A stretch of DNA of 52,221 nucleotides from Rickettsiaceae bacterium (GCA_020697135.1 JAJFBM010000007.1:1-52221), one strand, 5' to 3'. Counted from the first letter of the stretch, positions 27,525 to 36,983 are shown. The notes: generated from the sequence alone by a model not told the origin. Numbers and translations are program-made.

Positions 27525-27609
27525 TGGTGCGGATGAAGGGACTCGAACCCCCAAGCCTCGCGGCGCTAGATTCTAAGTCTAGTACGTCTACCAGTTCCGT
27601 CACATCCGC
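27525..27609 (-). tRNA. tRNA-Leu (anticodon UAG)
   Basis: On the reverse strand an 85-nt gene folds as a long-variable-arm tRNA. Acceptor GCGGATG pairs with CATCCGC, followed by discriminator A and an encoded CCA. The anticodon stem CTAGA/TCTAG encloses loop CTTAGAA with anticodon TAG. The T arm is GGGGGTTCGAGTCCCT. The extra arm (CGCCGCGAGGCTT region) fits a leucine tRNA. It lies 38 bp after dapE and before tig on the same strand. Confidence 0.95.
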
Positions 27610-27647
27610 ATAACTTAAAAAACTGTGAAGTATGAGATTCTAGAAAC

Positions 27648-28850
27648 TCAACTTTGATTAGCGATTTCGCCATATAAGTCTTTTAAAGACTCATTTTGCT
27701 CTAACGCATTACCGTTATTGAATTTTTCTATTGCCATATAATACACATTATAAAGCATTTGTAAATCACTAATTTTACAACATTCGTCAATTTTATGCGC
27801 GGTTGAATTAAGTAACCCAAATTCTAAGAAATCAGCATAATCTTTAATAAACCTTGCATCTGAAGTTCCTCCAGTAGTGCTAAATTTAGGTGTAATGCCA
27901 GTGACTTGCTCAACAATATTTGCAAATTCTTTCTTGAAATTATTTACTGAGCCAATAAAAGGATTGGCAGAGCACCCATATTCAAGTTGATAATTCAGGG
28001 TTACTGACTCTATTATACCTTTAATCAGGTTAACTAATGAATTTTTTGAGTGTTCAGTATTGTATCTAATATTAAATAAAACAGTACAAGATAATGGAAT
28101 AATATTTCTGGTTGGGTTGTTTGTATCGATCGATGTAATTTGTAACGTAGAAGGATCAAAAAATTCATTACCTTTATCTAAAGTATAATCTGCAAGCTTA
28201 TGTAAAATTTTTGCTACATATGGATGTGGATTGTCCGCTTTCTCTGGATATGCAACATGTCCTTGTTCCCCTAATATTTTCAAAGTAAAATTAATACTAC
28301 CTCTTCGACCTATCTTAATTATATCTCCCATTACTTCATCGCATGTAGGTTCTCCCACTATAGCAAAATCAATTTTATGCCCTTCTTCATAAATCGTTTT
28401 AAGGAGTTCCTTAGTGCCAAAAGTGCCAGGACCTTCCTCATCGGAGGTAATAAGGAAGCTAATCTTAGATTTATTATATTTATGATTTATATCATAGTTT
28501 AAAGCTGCAGCGAGGCTTGCAGCAATGGCTCCTTTCATATCGACTGTGCCACGCCCGAACAAAGTTCCTTCTACTTCTACTGGGTTAAAAGGGAAAGATG
28601 CCCATTCGTTTAAGTCTCCTGTTGGAACTACATCTACATGTCCTGCAAAACATAAGTTAGGTCCTGTCTTTCCCTTTACTGCATAAAGGTTTGTAACTCG
28701 CCCTTCCTCGGGCCCAAACTCATATCTATAAGTTTTAAAGCCATTTTCATTAAGCAAGTCTTGTATAAAATCTATAGATCCAGCTTGATTGGGTGTAACT
28801 GAATGAAAACTTATAAGTTTTTTTGCAAGCTCAACAACAGAGTAATTCAT
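27648..28850 (-). CDS. dapE: Succinyl-diaminopimelate desuccinylase
   Basis: DapE removes succinate from N-succinyl-LL-diaminopimelate in the lysine and peptidoglycan pathway. The 400-residue M20 metallopeptidase has the metal motifs CFAGHVDVVPTGD and TSDEEGPGTFGTKE, and later GGTSDARFI. It starts 4 bp after the dapD stop, so the two are one operon. The length is slightly above the usual ~375-380 because of a C-terminal tail. Confidence 0.94.
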   Translation of the reverse strand: MNYSVVELAKKLISFHSVTPNQAGSIDFIQDLLNENGFKTYRYEFGPEEGRVTNLYAVKGKTGPNLCFAGHVDVVPTGDLNEWASFPFNPVEVEGTLFGRGTVDMKGAIAASLAAALNYDINHKYNKSKISFLITSDEEGPGTFGTKELLKTIYEEGHKIDFAIVGEPTCDEVMGDIIKIGRRGSINFTLKILGEQGHVAYPEKADNPHPYVAKILHKLADYTLDKGNEFFDPSTLQITSIDTNNPTRNIIPLSCTVLFNIRYNTEHSKNSLVNLIKGIIESVTLNYQLEYGCSANPFIGSVNNFKKEFANIVEQVTGITPKFSTTGGTSDARFIKDYADFLEFGLLNSTAHKIDECCKISDLQMLYNVYYMAIEKFNNGNALEQNESLKDLYGEIANQS

Positions 28851-28854
28851 ATAA

Positions 28855-29685
28855 TTAGATGCCTCTTAATATTTCGTTTATAGCAGTTTGAGAAAGAGCG
28901 CTTTCATCAACTTTTTTTACAATTACTGCGCAATATAAAGATGGATCACCAGGTTTTTTAGAAGGTAATGTTCCAGAAACAACCACAGAGTGAGCAGGTA
29001 TTCTTCCATAAGTTATTTCACCAGTTTCTCTATTAAATATTTTTGTTGAAGCGCCAAGATATACTCCCATTGATATTATAGAGCCTTCTTCTATAATCAT
29101 TCCTTCAGCAATTTGGCTTCTAGCTCCGATAAAGCAATTATCTTCAATAATTACAGGTTTTGCTTGAATAGGTTCTAAAACACCGCCTATTCCGACCCCC
29201 CCTGATATATGGCAATTTTTGCCAATTTGAGCGCATGAACCAACAGTAGACCAGGTATCAATCATTGTATTATCATCAACATATGCTCCGATATTAACAA
29301 AACATGGCATTAAGACTACTTTCTTACCCAAATAAGCACCTTTCCTTACAAACGACCCAGGAACACATCTAACTTGTGCAAGATTAAAATTTTCTTCTTC
29401 TAAATCAGAGCCAAATTTAGGAGGGATTTTATCGAACCAATCTATAGCTCCTCCCGATATTATTTCATTATCGAATAAAGCGAAATTCAATAATATTGCT
29501 TGTTTTACCCATTCATTTGTTTCCCAAGAGCCATTTATCTTCTCGCAAACCCTTATATTCCCTTTATCTAGTTCATCTATAACAACTTTAATTATTTTCT
29601 TTGCAGACCTAAATTCTTCGGTCCCTCTTATATAAGCATCGCGCTTTTGCCAGATATCTTCAATTTGTGATATAAATTTTCTCAT
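28855..29685 (-). CDS. dapD: Tetrahydrodipicolinate N-succinyltransferase
   Basis: DapD transfers succinyl from succinyl-CoA to tetrahydrodipicolinate, the step before DapC and DapE. The 276-residue protein shows left-handed beta-helix hexapeptide repeats ([19 protein letters not shown], then [20 protein letters not shown]) and family-typical ends. It is first in the leftward dapD-dapE pair and uses the succinyl-CoA that SucCD metabolises. The divergent gap to the next gene is about 100 bp. Confidence 0.96.
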   Translation of the reverse strand: MRKFISQIEDIWQKRDAYIRGTEEFRSAKKIIKVVIDELDKGNIRVCEKINGSWETNEWVKQAILLNFALFDNEIISGGAIDWFDKIPPKFGSDLEEENFNLAQVRCVPGSFVRKGAYLGKKVVLMPCFVNIGAYVDDNTMIDTWSTVGSCAQIGKNCHISGGVGIGGVLEPIQAKPVIIEDNCFIGARSQIAEGMIIEEGSIISMGVYLGASTKIFNRETGEITYGRIPAHSVVVSGTLPSKKPGDPSLYCAVIVKKVDESALSQTAINEILRGI

Positions 29686-29787
29686 AAAAGACCATATATT
29701 GTTGATAAAATAATAATTTATATTATCCTTTAATAAGAAGCTACTTTTTATTTTATAAAATTTTAAAAAACTTAAAATTACTATTTC

Positions 29788-30441
29788 ATGATTCTGACCT
29801 GTACAAATTGTAAAACTAGCTTTGTAGCCTCTGATACCTCAATAGGTCCAAGTGGCAGAAAAGTTAAGTGTTCTAAATGCCAGTATGTGTGGTTTGCTAC
29901 CCTTCCTGCAAAACCTAAAATAGAGTTGTCTAGCATTCTCCCTGATGGGCAGACGCTACAAGGAAGTTTCAATTTACCTGCTATATCAGATATAAGGATT
30001 GCTTGGTATCTTTATATACTTCCATTAATCATGGGTTCTATATTTATAACCTCTTATGGTGTTTTGTTCCCTAATAAGATACTTGCCTTAAATTTTATAG
30101 ATCAAAAAATGCTTTGTCAGAAATTTGATATATGTGATACATCAGGTATTAAACTTAAAGATGTTAAATTTCAAAATATGAATAAAGGAGATAAGAAATT
30201 CACGGTTCTAAGTTATAAGGTTGCCAATAATACAGATTACCCAAAGAATATTCCTATAATAAAGGTTAGACTGCTCGATAAAGAGAAAAACGTAATTAAA
30301 TCACATATAGCTTCGAATAAAAATATTCCTTTAAAGCCCTTCCATCAGCATTTAATTGAAACTAGATTTGAAGACTTGCCTGCTAATGTCGAAAATATAG
30401 AGCTTATTATTGGCAACAGGCTGGAGCTGGTGTTAAGGTGA
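29788..30441 (+). CDS. Zinc-ribbon membrane protein (MJ0042 finger plus DUF3426-like)
   Basis: The 217-residue protein begins with a zinc ribbon: CTNC at 5-8 and CSKC at 33-36, with the typical G-R-K-V-K-C and Y-V-W spacing. One membrane helix follows (about 71-91). The C-terminal periplasmic region looks like DUF3426, a beta-sandwich found in this architecture. The function is unknown; similar proteins are widespread in Proteobacteria. Confidence 0.85.
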   Translation: MILTCTNCKTSFVASDTSIGPSGRKVKCSKCQYVWFATLPAKPKIELSSILPDGQTLQGSFNLPAISDIRIAWYLYILPLIMGSIFITSYGVLFPNKILALNFIDQKMLCQKFDICDTSGIKLKDVKFQNMNKGDKKFTVLSYKVANNTDYPKNIPIIKVRLLDKEKNVIKSHIASNKNIPLKPFHQHLIETRFEDLPANVENIELIIGNRLELVLR

Positions 30442-30566
30442 ATGAGCTCTTTCATATAGTTTAAAATTTCAACTCTTGCATAATCATAATGAAATTGCTA
30501 AAATACCCTAAATTATTTAAATAATATTCTCTATTACTCTTCTGACTTATTAACAAGGAAAAGCAG

Positions 30567-31748
30567 TTGCATTTTCAACCTAACCTAATTTCAAAAGATC
30601 TATCCATATATATACATTGGCCTTTTTGTAAGTCTAAATGTCCTTATTGTGATTTTAATTCTCATGTTAGAGAAACGATTTCTTATGACTTATGGCTTAA
30701 GAGTTATTTGAAAGAAATAGAGTTTTTTAAAAGCACCATTCAAGGAAAATATATTAAATCAATTTTTTTTGGTGGGGGGACTCCATCTTTGATGCCACCT
30801 TTTATAGTTAAAGGCATAATTGATAAAATTTCAGAATTTGGAAATTTAGATAGTAATACTGAAATCACTATTGAAGCGAACCCTACTTCTTCTGAAGCTG
30901 AAAATTTTGAAGGATATAAAGACTCTGGTGTAAACAGGCTATCTATAGGTATACAAGCGCTAAGAGAAAAGGACCTGAAGTTTTTAGGCAGAGAACATAA
31001 TGTTCTAGAGGCAAAAGAAGTTATAAATTTTGGCTCTAAGATCTTTGAAAGATTTTCCTTTGACCTTATATATGCAAGGCCTGAGCAAACTTTAAAAGAT
31101 TGGCTACAAGAATTAGAAGAGGCTATCTCTATGGCAGCAAGCCATATTTCGCTTTATCAATTAACTATAGAGAAAGGTACGCCATTCTATAAAATGTATA
31201 AAGATAAAAAGTTTACTTTACCAGAAAACGAGCTTGCTTCAGAATTATTCTCTTTGACTAACGATTTTCTAAGTAAGCAAGGCTTTAGACATTATGAAGT
31301 GTCCAATTATGCAAGAAAAGGTGAGGAATCTAGGCATAATCTTTGTTACTGGCAATATGACGACTATTTAGGGATAGGTCCTGGCGCGCATAGTAGAATA
31401 TCTTATAAAGATAACGATCAGTGGTATATGCAAGCTTTTTCGCATATAGCCCGCCCCGAAGGATGGTTAAAGCAGGTTGAGGAAAAAAGTAACGGTATTC
31501 AATCTTATAATAAATTATCCAAAGATGAAATTTTATCTGAGATTCTTTTAATGGGTCTTAGGCTTAAAGATGGTATAAACGATAAAAATTTCAGAAAATT
31601 TTTCAATAAAGATATAGTTGAAGCGTTAAATCCAACGAAATTAGAGTATTTAAAAAATAAAAATCTTATAGAATATTCCCCGCAATATATAAGAACTACG
31701 TTACTTGGAGCTAATCTTTTAAATAGTGTATTATTAAAGCTTATTTAA
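30567..31748 (+). CDS. hemW: Haem chaperone HemW (radical-SAM fold)
   Basis: HemW-type proteins bind haem and a [4Fe-4S] cluster and deliver haem; they were long annotated as oxygen-independent coproporphyrinogen oxidases. The cluster motif CKSKCPYC (CxxxCxxC) lies near residue 21. HNLCYWQYDDYLGIGPGAHS carries the HNxxYW pattern that marks HemW. The start is TTG at 30567 with an AAGGAAA ribosome site. At 393 residues it is normal. The rdgB or rph genes often adjacent elsewhere are not immediately next here. Confidence 0.9.
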   Translation: MHFQPNLISKDLSIYIHWPFCKSKCPYCDFNSHVRETISYDLWLKSYLKEIEFFKSTIQGKYIKSIFFGGGTPSLMPPFIVKGIIDKISEFGNLDSNTEITIEANPTSSEAENFEGYKDSGVNRLSIGIQALREKDLKFLGREHNVLEAKEVINFGSKIFERFSFDLIYARPEQTLKDWLQELEEAISMAASHISLYQLTIEKGTPFYKMYKDKKFTLPENELASELFSLTNDFLSKQGFRHYEVSNYARKGEESRHNLCYWQYDDYLGIGPGAHSRISYKDNDQWYMQAFSHIARPEGWLKQVEEKSNGIQSYNKLSKDEILSEILLMGLRLKDGINDKNFRKFFNKDIVEALNPTKLEYLKNKNLIEYSPQYIRTTLLGANLLNSVLLKLI

Positions 31749-31816
31749 TTAACCTTTTATTAACTTCTGCTTGTTATCATAGATTTATAATTTTTAACTT
31801 ATCAACCAAAAAAATT

Positions 31817-32716
31817 ATGATTATGAGCAAAGCAAAAAAGAAAATATCTCTAAACCCATTAGTTAAAACTAAACTTAAAACAATATCTAAAATGCTTCAA
31901 ACTAAGAAATTAGATTCTAAGCCTTTAGCTGCAAAGCCAGTAGTTAAAAAAGCAGAGCCAGCAAAAAAACCTGTTGTTAAGAAAGCAGCGGTTAAAAAGC
32001 CAGTAGTTAAAAAAGCTGCGGTTAAAAAGCCAGTAGTTAAAAAAGCAACTGTAAAGAAAGCTTCTCCTGCGAAAAAAGTAGCAGTTAAGAAAGCTGCGGT
32101 TAAGAAGCCGGTAGTTAAAAAAGCAACTGTAAAGAAAGCTTCTCCTGCAAAAAAACCAGCAGTAAAGAAAGCAGCGGTTAAAAAGCCAGTAGTTAAAAAA
32201 GCTGCGGTTAAGAAGCCGGTAGTTAAAAAAGCAACTGTAAAGAAAGCTTCTCCTGCGAAAAAAGTAGCAGTTAAAAAACCTGTGGCGAAGAAAACTATGG
32301 TTAAAAATTCTATAGTTAAAAGTCAGGCTTCTTCCGTTAAATCTCCAATGACAATGAGTCTACTTGGTCAACCAATGAATCATTCAGTGGATAATTACAA
32401 AAATATGGCTGAGAGCAATGTTAATTGTATAATGAAATTATGCAATTGCTGTAATGATCATGCTGAAGAGATGATGAAATCTATTCAGAAAGCAATCAAT
32501 AGAAACATTGAAGAAGCTACTAATCTAGGGCATGAATTCTTTAAATGCCGCACAGCAAAAGACATGGTCGATCTACAACAAAAAATCTTTGAAGTAGGTT
32601 ACAAAAGCTCTATGAAATGTTGTATGGATATTATGGATTCTATCAAAGATCTTGCTGAAAAAAATAGCAAAATAGTCTCTGGTGGAATGCATGAAGGCAT
32701 GAGAAAAATGTTCTAA
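31817..32716 (+). CDS. Histone-H1-like Lys/Ala/Val repeat fused to a phasin-like domain
   Basis: Residues 36-160 are near-perfect repeats of units such as KKPVVKKAAVKK and KKATVKKASPAKK, typical of DNA- or polyanion-binding histone-H1-like tails. Residues ~190-285 are a helical phasin_2-like domain (NYKNMAESNVNCIMK, then CRTAKDMVDLQQKIFEVGYK). PhaF of Pseudomonas joins the same two kinds of region in the opposite order. The start may be 31817 or ATG 31823. It could bind nucleoid or storage granules; no polyhydroxyalkanoate genes are in view. A strong terminator follows. Confidence 0.8.
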   Translation: MIMSKAKKKISLNPLVKTKLKTISKMLQTKKLDSKPLAAKPVVKKAEPAKKPVVKKAAVKKPVVKKAAVKKPVVKKATVKKASPAKKVAVKKAAVKKPVVKKATVKKASPAKKPAVKKAAVKKPVVKKAAVKKPVVKKATVKKASPAKKVAVKKPVAKKTMVKNSIVKSQASSVKSPMTMSLLGQPMNHSVDNYKNMAESNVNCIMKLCNCCNDHAEEMMKSIQKAINRNIEEATNLGHEFFKCRTAKDMVDLQQKIFEVGYKSSMKCCMDIMDSIKDLAEKNSKIVSGGMHEGMRKMF

Positions 32717-32775
32717 ATTTCTTTAGAATAAGGGCTGTAGAAGTATAAAATTACTTTCTACAACCTTTACCAAAA

Positions 32776-32801
32776 AGCCAGGCAGGTAGCCTGGTTTTTT
32801 T
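32776..32801 (+). terminator. Intrinsic terminator after the phasin-like gene
   Basis: CCAGGC (32778-32783) pairs with GCCTGG (32789-32794) around AGGTA, followed by a run of T. A second, weaker stem (GTAGAAGTA with TACTTTCTAC) lies about 40 bp before it. Together they form a clear rho-independent stop. Confidence 0.9.
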
Positions 32802-32804
32802 ATT

Positions 32805-32948
32805 AGACCTCTCTCGAAACTAGATTTCTACTGATAATTTGTACGTCGCCTCTATACTCGAATCCTCATGTACGAGTAAGTACACTGCGGTTCTGCGTGC
32901 CTCATCTCCTTCAAATTCTCTACCATAAACTAGTTTCGAAAGAGATCT
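32805..32948 (-). repeat. 144-bp palindromic element, copy A (intergenic)
   Basis: The ends AGACCTCTCTCGAAACTAG (32805-32823) and CTAGTTTCGAAAGAGATCT (32930-32948) are near-perfect inverted repeats. Read on the reverse strand, the element aligns base for base with 34461-34604 inside the DUF2066 gene. In the matching frame it is open for 42 codons (RSLSKLVYG to YKLSVEI). It abuts rph, whose TAG stop uses the last two bases of the element. Confidence 0.88.
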
Positions 32949-33669
32949 ATTTTAAATTTAATAATGCTTTATTCTGAATCAAAAATAGTTCGCTTGTAGC
33001 CTGCTTTGCGGCCTTCAACATTGCAATAAACTGCTCTTCTGTAAAAGTGCCTTTTTCAGCTGTACCCTGAACTTCTACTAATTGTCCATTAGAGGAGAAA
33101 ACAAAATTAGAATCAACTTCTGCTGTACTATCTTCAGCATAATCAAGGTCTGTAAGAACTACTTCATTATGTATTCCGCATGAAATAGCTGCAACTTGGC
33201 TAATTAGGGGGTTATGTTTGATATAACGTTTATTTAGTAAATTGCTAATAGCGAGATGCAAGGCAACATAGCTACCTGTAATTGATGCTGTTCTAGTTCC
33301 ACCATCAGCATTAAGAACATCACAATCTATAATAATTTGCCTTTCTCCAAGAAGTTTTAAATCTATTACTGAGCGTAATGATCTGCTGATTAATCTTTGG
33401 ATTTCTTGTGTGCGTGCATTTTGTTTGCCTTGTGCAGCTTCTCTTTTAGCTCTTGTATGGGTTGAGCGTGGAAGTAGACCATATTCAGCTGTAAGCCAGC
33501 CTTGTCCTTGTCCTCTTAAGAAAGGAGGGATTGATTCTTCTACGCTTGCCGTACATAAAACATGAGTATTGCCCATTTTAATAAGGCATGAACCTTCAGC
33601 ATTTAAAGCAACTCCAAGTTCAAGAGTTACTGGCCTAATTTGTCCAGCTTTCCTATCAGATACACGCAT
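32947..33669 (-). CDS. rph: Ribonuclease PH
   Basis: RNase PH trims the 3' ends of tRNA by phosphorolysis. The 240-residue protein has the family blocks [31 protein letters not shown] and [21 protein letters not shown]. It is full length. It is divergent from grpE, a common alphaproteobacterial arrangement. Its stop codon straddles the end of a palindromic repeat (copy A), which may have replaced the native end. Confidence 0.96.
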   Translation of the reverse strand: MRVSDRKAGQIRPVTLELGVALNAEGSCLIKMGNTHVLCTASVEESIPPFLRGQGQGWLTAEYGLLPRSTHTRAKREAAQGKQNARTQEIQRLISRSLRSVIDLKLLGERQIIIDCDVLNADGGTRTASITGSYVALHLAISNLLNKRYIKHNPLISQVAAISCGIHNEVVLTDLDYAEDSTAEVDSNFVFSSNGQLVEVQGTAEKGTFTEEQFIAMLKAAKQATSELFLIQNKALLNLK

Positions 33670-33867
33670 AATAATTCCTTAAACTATACTAATTAAATAA
33701 AAATTATCACAACCATTAAAGTGATTGACTTGAAATTTTATGAAACCAAACTATATCTATCTATGAAACTTTTAGCAATAGGCTTCTCCATAAAATATTT
33801 TGGGGGAGGGGTAATAAACTAAATTGATTATTAGTTAAATTATATTATGATTAAAGGTAGGAAAATA

Positions 33868-34428
33868 ATGAATAATATAAATATGGATAAAAATATAAAC
33901 GTGGAAGATGAAACTTTACCTGAAGAATTAGAAACTGGTTCTGATGATGCAGCGCAGGAATTAATAAAAAAGCATGAAGCGGAGACCCAAGAGTTAAAAG
34001 AGCGTTTGTTAAGAACTTCTGCAGAGATAGAAAATACACGTAAAAGATATGAAAAAATGATAGAAGAGGCACGTGATTACTCTATTACAAATTTTGCGCG
34101 TGATCTAATGGGGGTAATGGATAATTTATATAGAGCGCTTGAGTATAAGCCATCAAATGTTGATGAGCCTGAAATTCAAAATTTCATTTTAGGGGTTGAG
34201 CTTATCAATAATGAATTACAAAATTCATTTTCTAAGTACGGAATTGTAAGAATTTTACCACAGGTAGGGGAGAAATTTAACTATAATACCCATCAAGCGG
34301 TATCGCAAGTGCCGACTAATGACTTTGAAGCTGGTATGATAGTGAGCGTTATGCAGGCAGGATATAGCTTAAAAGATAGGTTGCTTAGACCTGCAATGGT
34401 CACTGTGTCTATTACCAAGAATGAATGA
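33868..34428 (+). CDS. grpE: Nucleotide exchange factor GrpE
   Basis: GrpE releases ADP from DnaK. I prefer the ATG at 33868 because GGTAGG sits at good spacing before it; an upstream ATG at 33847 would add 7 residues. The protein has a long N-terminal coiled coil and the conserved core (LRTSAEIENTRKRYEK, NFARDLMGVMDNLYRAL). The C-terminal beta domain has VGEKFNYNTHQAVSQVP and YSLKDRLLRPAMVTVS. Its last bases overlap the next gene (ATGA), implying coupled translation. No clear heat-shock operator was seen. Confidence 0.94.
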   Translation: MNNINMDKNINVEDETLPEELETGSDDAAQELIKKHEAETQELKERLLRTSAEIENTRKRYEKMIEEARDYSITNFARDLMGVMDNLYRALEYKPSNVDEPEIQNFILGVELINNELQNSFSKYGIVRILPQVGEKFNYNTHQAVSQVPTNDFEAGMIVSVMQAGYSLKDRLLRPAMVTVSITKNE

Positions 34429-35762
34429 AATATATTAACTATACAACAAAATTAAAAAATAGACTTCTTTCGAAATTCACTAAATATGTGGGATTTTTAG
34501 AAGATGATGTATGCAGAACTGGAATGTACTTGCCCGTACATGTGGATTCGAGTACTGAATCGACAACAAAATTATCTTTAGTAGTAGAGTTTCAAAAGAA
34601 GGCTAATTTAAGAAAGAATATATATTCCCTTATCGCTCAAGCAAAGATAGGTGTTAAAAGTTCTTTTTTAGCTTTATTTATAATAATCGCAATTAACTTT
34701 AATTATGCTTATGGTTTTCAAATTAGCGATATATATGTAGAGGCCAAAGGTAATAACCAATTTGAGGCAAAGATAAGGGCGCAAAAGCAAGGCTTACTCA
34801 GAGCCTTTTTGTTATATGCTAATAAAATGGGCCTCTCTAATGATAATTTCGACAATATTACTTTAGAAGAAGTAAAGAGCAGCATTGAAAGTGTTGTATA
34901 TAATAATGAGAAAACTACCAATAATTCATATAGTGCTTTAGCTGAATATAATTTCAATAGACAGATAGCAACTAATATTTTCTATAATTTATCCTCAAAG
35001 AAATATAAAAATAAGTTCCTTGAATGTTTAGTATTGCCTGTAATGAGGGTAGGAAAGACTAGTCACTTATGGGATAAAAGTATAAAATGGATAAAAGCCT
35101 GGGATAATAATAAGGAGTTATTGTCTCAAAATAGAGTATTTCTACTTGCTAGTGAAAATCCTTATTATGATAAGCTGCTTCCTCAAACTATAAATCATTT
35201 AACCTATAAAGACTTTGAAGCTATTTATCCAGATTTGCTCATTAAAAAATTTTATATAGTAATTGCTGAGTTGTTTACAAATTTAGATACTGGTCAATCT
35301 TACTTGCAGGTAGAATATAGAGAGATGGGGATCAAAACTACAAGTAGCATAGTTAAGAAATATAATCTTCAAAGCACGGCCAATCTTGAACTAACATTAA
35401 ATGAAATCATAAGCAAATTTGCCGATGATTATGGTGGAAAATTAGAGAACATGGACAAAAACAGCTTTGAGAATATAATTGCTAAGGAAAAAGAAAGACT
35501 AACTCAAGGCAAACTCCATTCAATATTAATGAATGTTGAAACAGCAGGTCCTGGTCAATGGGAACGCATCAGAGCCAAATTAGATCAAATAAACCTCATT
35601 GAAAAGATAATTATTGAGTCTCAAAACGAAAATAATTATGTATTAGAAATCAAATATAAGCAGAATATCGAAAGCTTAACCCAAGCTTTACTCGAGGTTG
35701 GTTTAACTTATAATGTAGCTAAGAATAAATATTATTTAACAGAATCAAATGATGGTATCTAG
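34425..35762 (+). CDS. DUF2066-like envelope protein carrying an in-frame palindromic repeat
   Basis: The gene overlaps grpE by 4 bp (ATGA) and touches perM, in the order DUF2066-perM-hdaA known from alphaproteobacteria. Codons 13-60 are a palindromic repeat (34461-34604). After it come a hydrophobic, signal-like stretch (SSFLALFIIIAINFNYAYG) and a mature part with DUF2066-like features (VEAKGNNQFEAKIRAQKQG). No ATG, GTG or TTG lies between repeat and signal region, so the repeat appears to be translated. Residues 1-60 would then precede the signal sequence, unusual for an exported protein. Function unknown. Confidence 0.72.
   Translation: MKYINYTTKLKNRLLSKFTKYVGFLEDDVCRTGMYLPVHVDSSTESTTKLSLVVEFQKKANLRKNIYSLIAQAKIGVKSSFLALFIIIAINFNYAYGFQISDIYVEAKGNNQFEAKIRAQKQGLLRAFLLYANKMGLSNDNFDNITLEEVKSSIESVVYNNEKTTNNSYSALAEYNFNRQIATNIFYNLSSKKYKNKFLECLVLPVMRVGKTSHLWDKSIKWIKAWDNNKELLSQNRVFLLASENPYYDKLLPQTINHLTYKDFEAIYPDLLIKKFYIVIAELFTNLDTGQSYLQVEYREMGIKTTSSIVKKYNLQSTANLELTLNEIISKFADDYGGKLENMDKNSFENIIAKEKERLTQGKLHSILMNVETAGPGQWERIRAKLDQINLIEKIIIESQNENNYVLEIKYKQNIESLTQALLEVGLTYNVAKNKYYLTESNDGI
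34461..34604 (+). repeat. 144-bp palindromic element, copy B (inside a coding gene)
   Basis: The ends AGACTTCTTTCGAAA and TTTCAAAAGAAGGCT are imperfect inverted repeats. It aligns without gaps to the reverse complement of copy A; the best block is GTACAT-GGATTCGAGTA. At 144 bp (48 codons) it keeps the frame. The encoded peptides share R-LSK, RT, YL-VH-DSS and KLS, showing that the copies read in the same frame. Confidence 0.87.
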
Positions 35763-36830
35763 ATGAAGAATTACCAAGCTATTATAATCAGCTGCTTTTT
35801 AGTATTTTTAGTTAGTATTGGATATTGGCAGTCGCATACAGTAATCCCGTTTTTATTAGCTTTTATTACTGCTTATCTGCTACAGCCTTTGGCTCATTGG
35901 TTAGAAAAGAAACTAAAATTTTCAAAAGCTTTTGTAGCAATGCTAATTATAAGCCTTTTTTTATTTTTTATAGCATTGTTAACTATAGTTCTGTCACCAT
36001 TCTTATATGAGCAAATTTCTTTATTTATTAAGAAGTTACCTATTTATCAAACGACTATTACAACTACTATAGTGCCAAATATAGTAGGAGCGTTAAATGA
36101 AATTAACCCTGCAGCCGCGGAAAAAGTAAGCTTATATGTACAAGGTACGGCTGATAGGCTGCTTGGGGAGGCTTTTCATATTTTAAATAATCTTTGGCAA
36201 TATACATTATCAACTATAAGTTTCTTTGCCAATATAGTTTTAGTGCCTTTTGTATTATATTATTTCATTAGAGATTGGGATAGGATAACGCATACGATAG
36301 AAGATTTAATTCCTGTCGCCTATAAAGCGCGCTATAAGTTTTTAACTTCAGAGATCAATAATTTACTTGCAGCTTATATTAGAGGGCAACTAAATGCTTG
36401 TTTAATACTTGCAGCATATTATTCCTTTATTCTCGGTATATTCAGAATAGATTTTCCACTTTTATTAGGAGCTTTATCGGGATTCTTAATAATTATACCT
36501 TTTATCGGTTTTGCTCTATCCCTTACCTTAAGTATATTAGTTGCTTATATTGGCGGCCATAGTCTAAGTGTATGTATGTATATTTTAATAGCCTATATAA
36601 TAGGGCATGCTATTGAAGGATATATTTTAATTCCAAGGTTAGTCGGTAGAAGTATAGGCCTTCATCCTGTTTGGATAGTTTTTGCTATACTTGCTTTAGG
36701 TAACCTTTATGGTATTATAGGAATTATTGTGGCAATTCCAGTAGCAGGTATAACTAAGATACTCTTAAAGTTTGCTTTCGGATATTATAAAAATAGCGAA
36801 CTATATACTGTAACTGCGCTTGAAAAATAG
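35763..36830 (+). CDS. AI-2E family transporter (PerM-like)
   Basis: This 355-residue polytopic inner-membrane protein has about seven or eight membrane segments and the family features TAYLLQPLAHWLEKK, VLYYFIRDWDRI and the C-terminal GRSIGLHPVWIVFAILALGNLYGIIG. Substrates vary or are unknown in this family. It begins directly after the DUF2066 gene stop, so they share a transcript. A repeat follows immediately. Confidence 0.9.
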   Translation: MKNYQAIIISCFLVFLVSIGYWQSHTVIPFLLAFITAYLLQPLAHWLEKKLKFSKAFVAMLIISLFLFFIALLTIVLSPFLYEQISLFIKKLPIYQTTITTTIVPNIVGALNEINPAAAEKVSLYVQGTADRLLGEAFHILNNLWQYTLSTISFFANIVLVPFVLYYFIRDWDRITHTIEDLIPVAYKARYKFLTSEINNLLAAYIRGQLNACLILAAYYSFILGIFRIDFPLLLGALSGFLIIIPFIGFALSLTLSILVAYIGGHSLSVCMYILIAYIIGHAIEGYILIPRLVGRSIGLHPVWIVFAILALGNLYGIIGIIVAIPVAGITKILLKFAFGYYKNSELYTVTALEK

Positions 36831-36832
36831 GC

Positions 36833-36939
36833 TATAGTGATTTGACTTGGAGTGTTCGCTGTGTTACATGTTGCTTATGTAGGCAATATCTACACTGCGT
36901 TCCTCGTTCCTTGTGCAAACTCCAATTTAAATGACTATA
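36833..36939. repeat. 107-bp palindromic element, copy C (between perM and hdaA)
   Basis: TATAGTGATTTGACTTGGAGT (36833-36853, one base over the stem core) and ACTCCAATTTAAATGACTAT (36919-36938) form inverted ends, 18 of 21 bases matching. The interior (ACTGCG and CCTCGTTCCTTGTGCAAACTCC) resembles copies A and B in design. It is open in one frame on each strand, and on the plus strand it creates a false N-terminal extension for hdaA. Confidence 0.78.
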
Positions 36940-36983
36940 TATGCCCGTGTTATAAATTATATTTGGTAGAAATAAATTATAGT

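Noticed and set aside
31920-32300. Possible CRISPR-like array
   Set aside because: The repeats are in-frame Lys/Ala/Val codons of a protein with no unique spacers.
36852-36983. GTG start giving a 44-residue longer HdaA
   Set aside because: The extra residues come from a palindromic repeat, and MQQLLLDF is the conserved family start.
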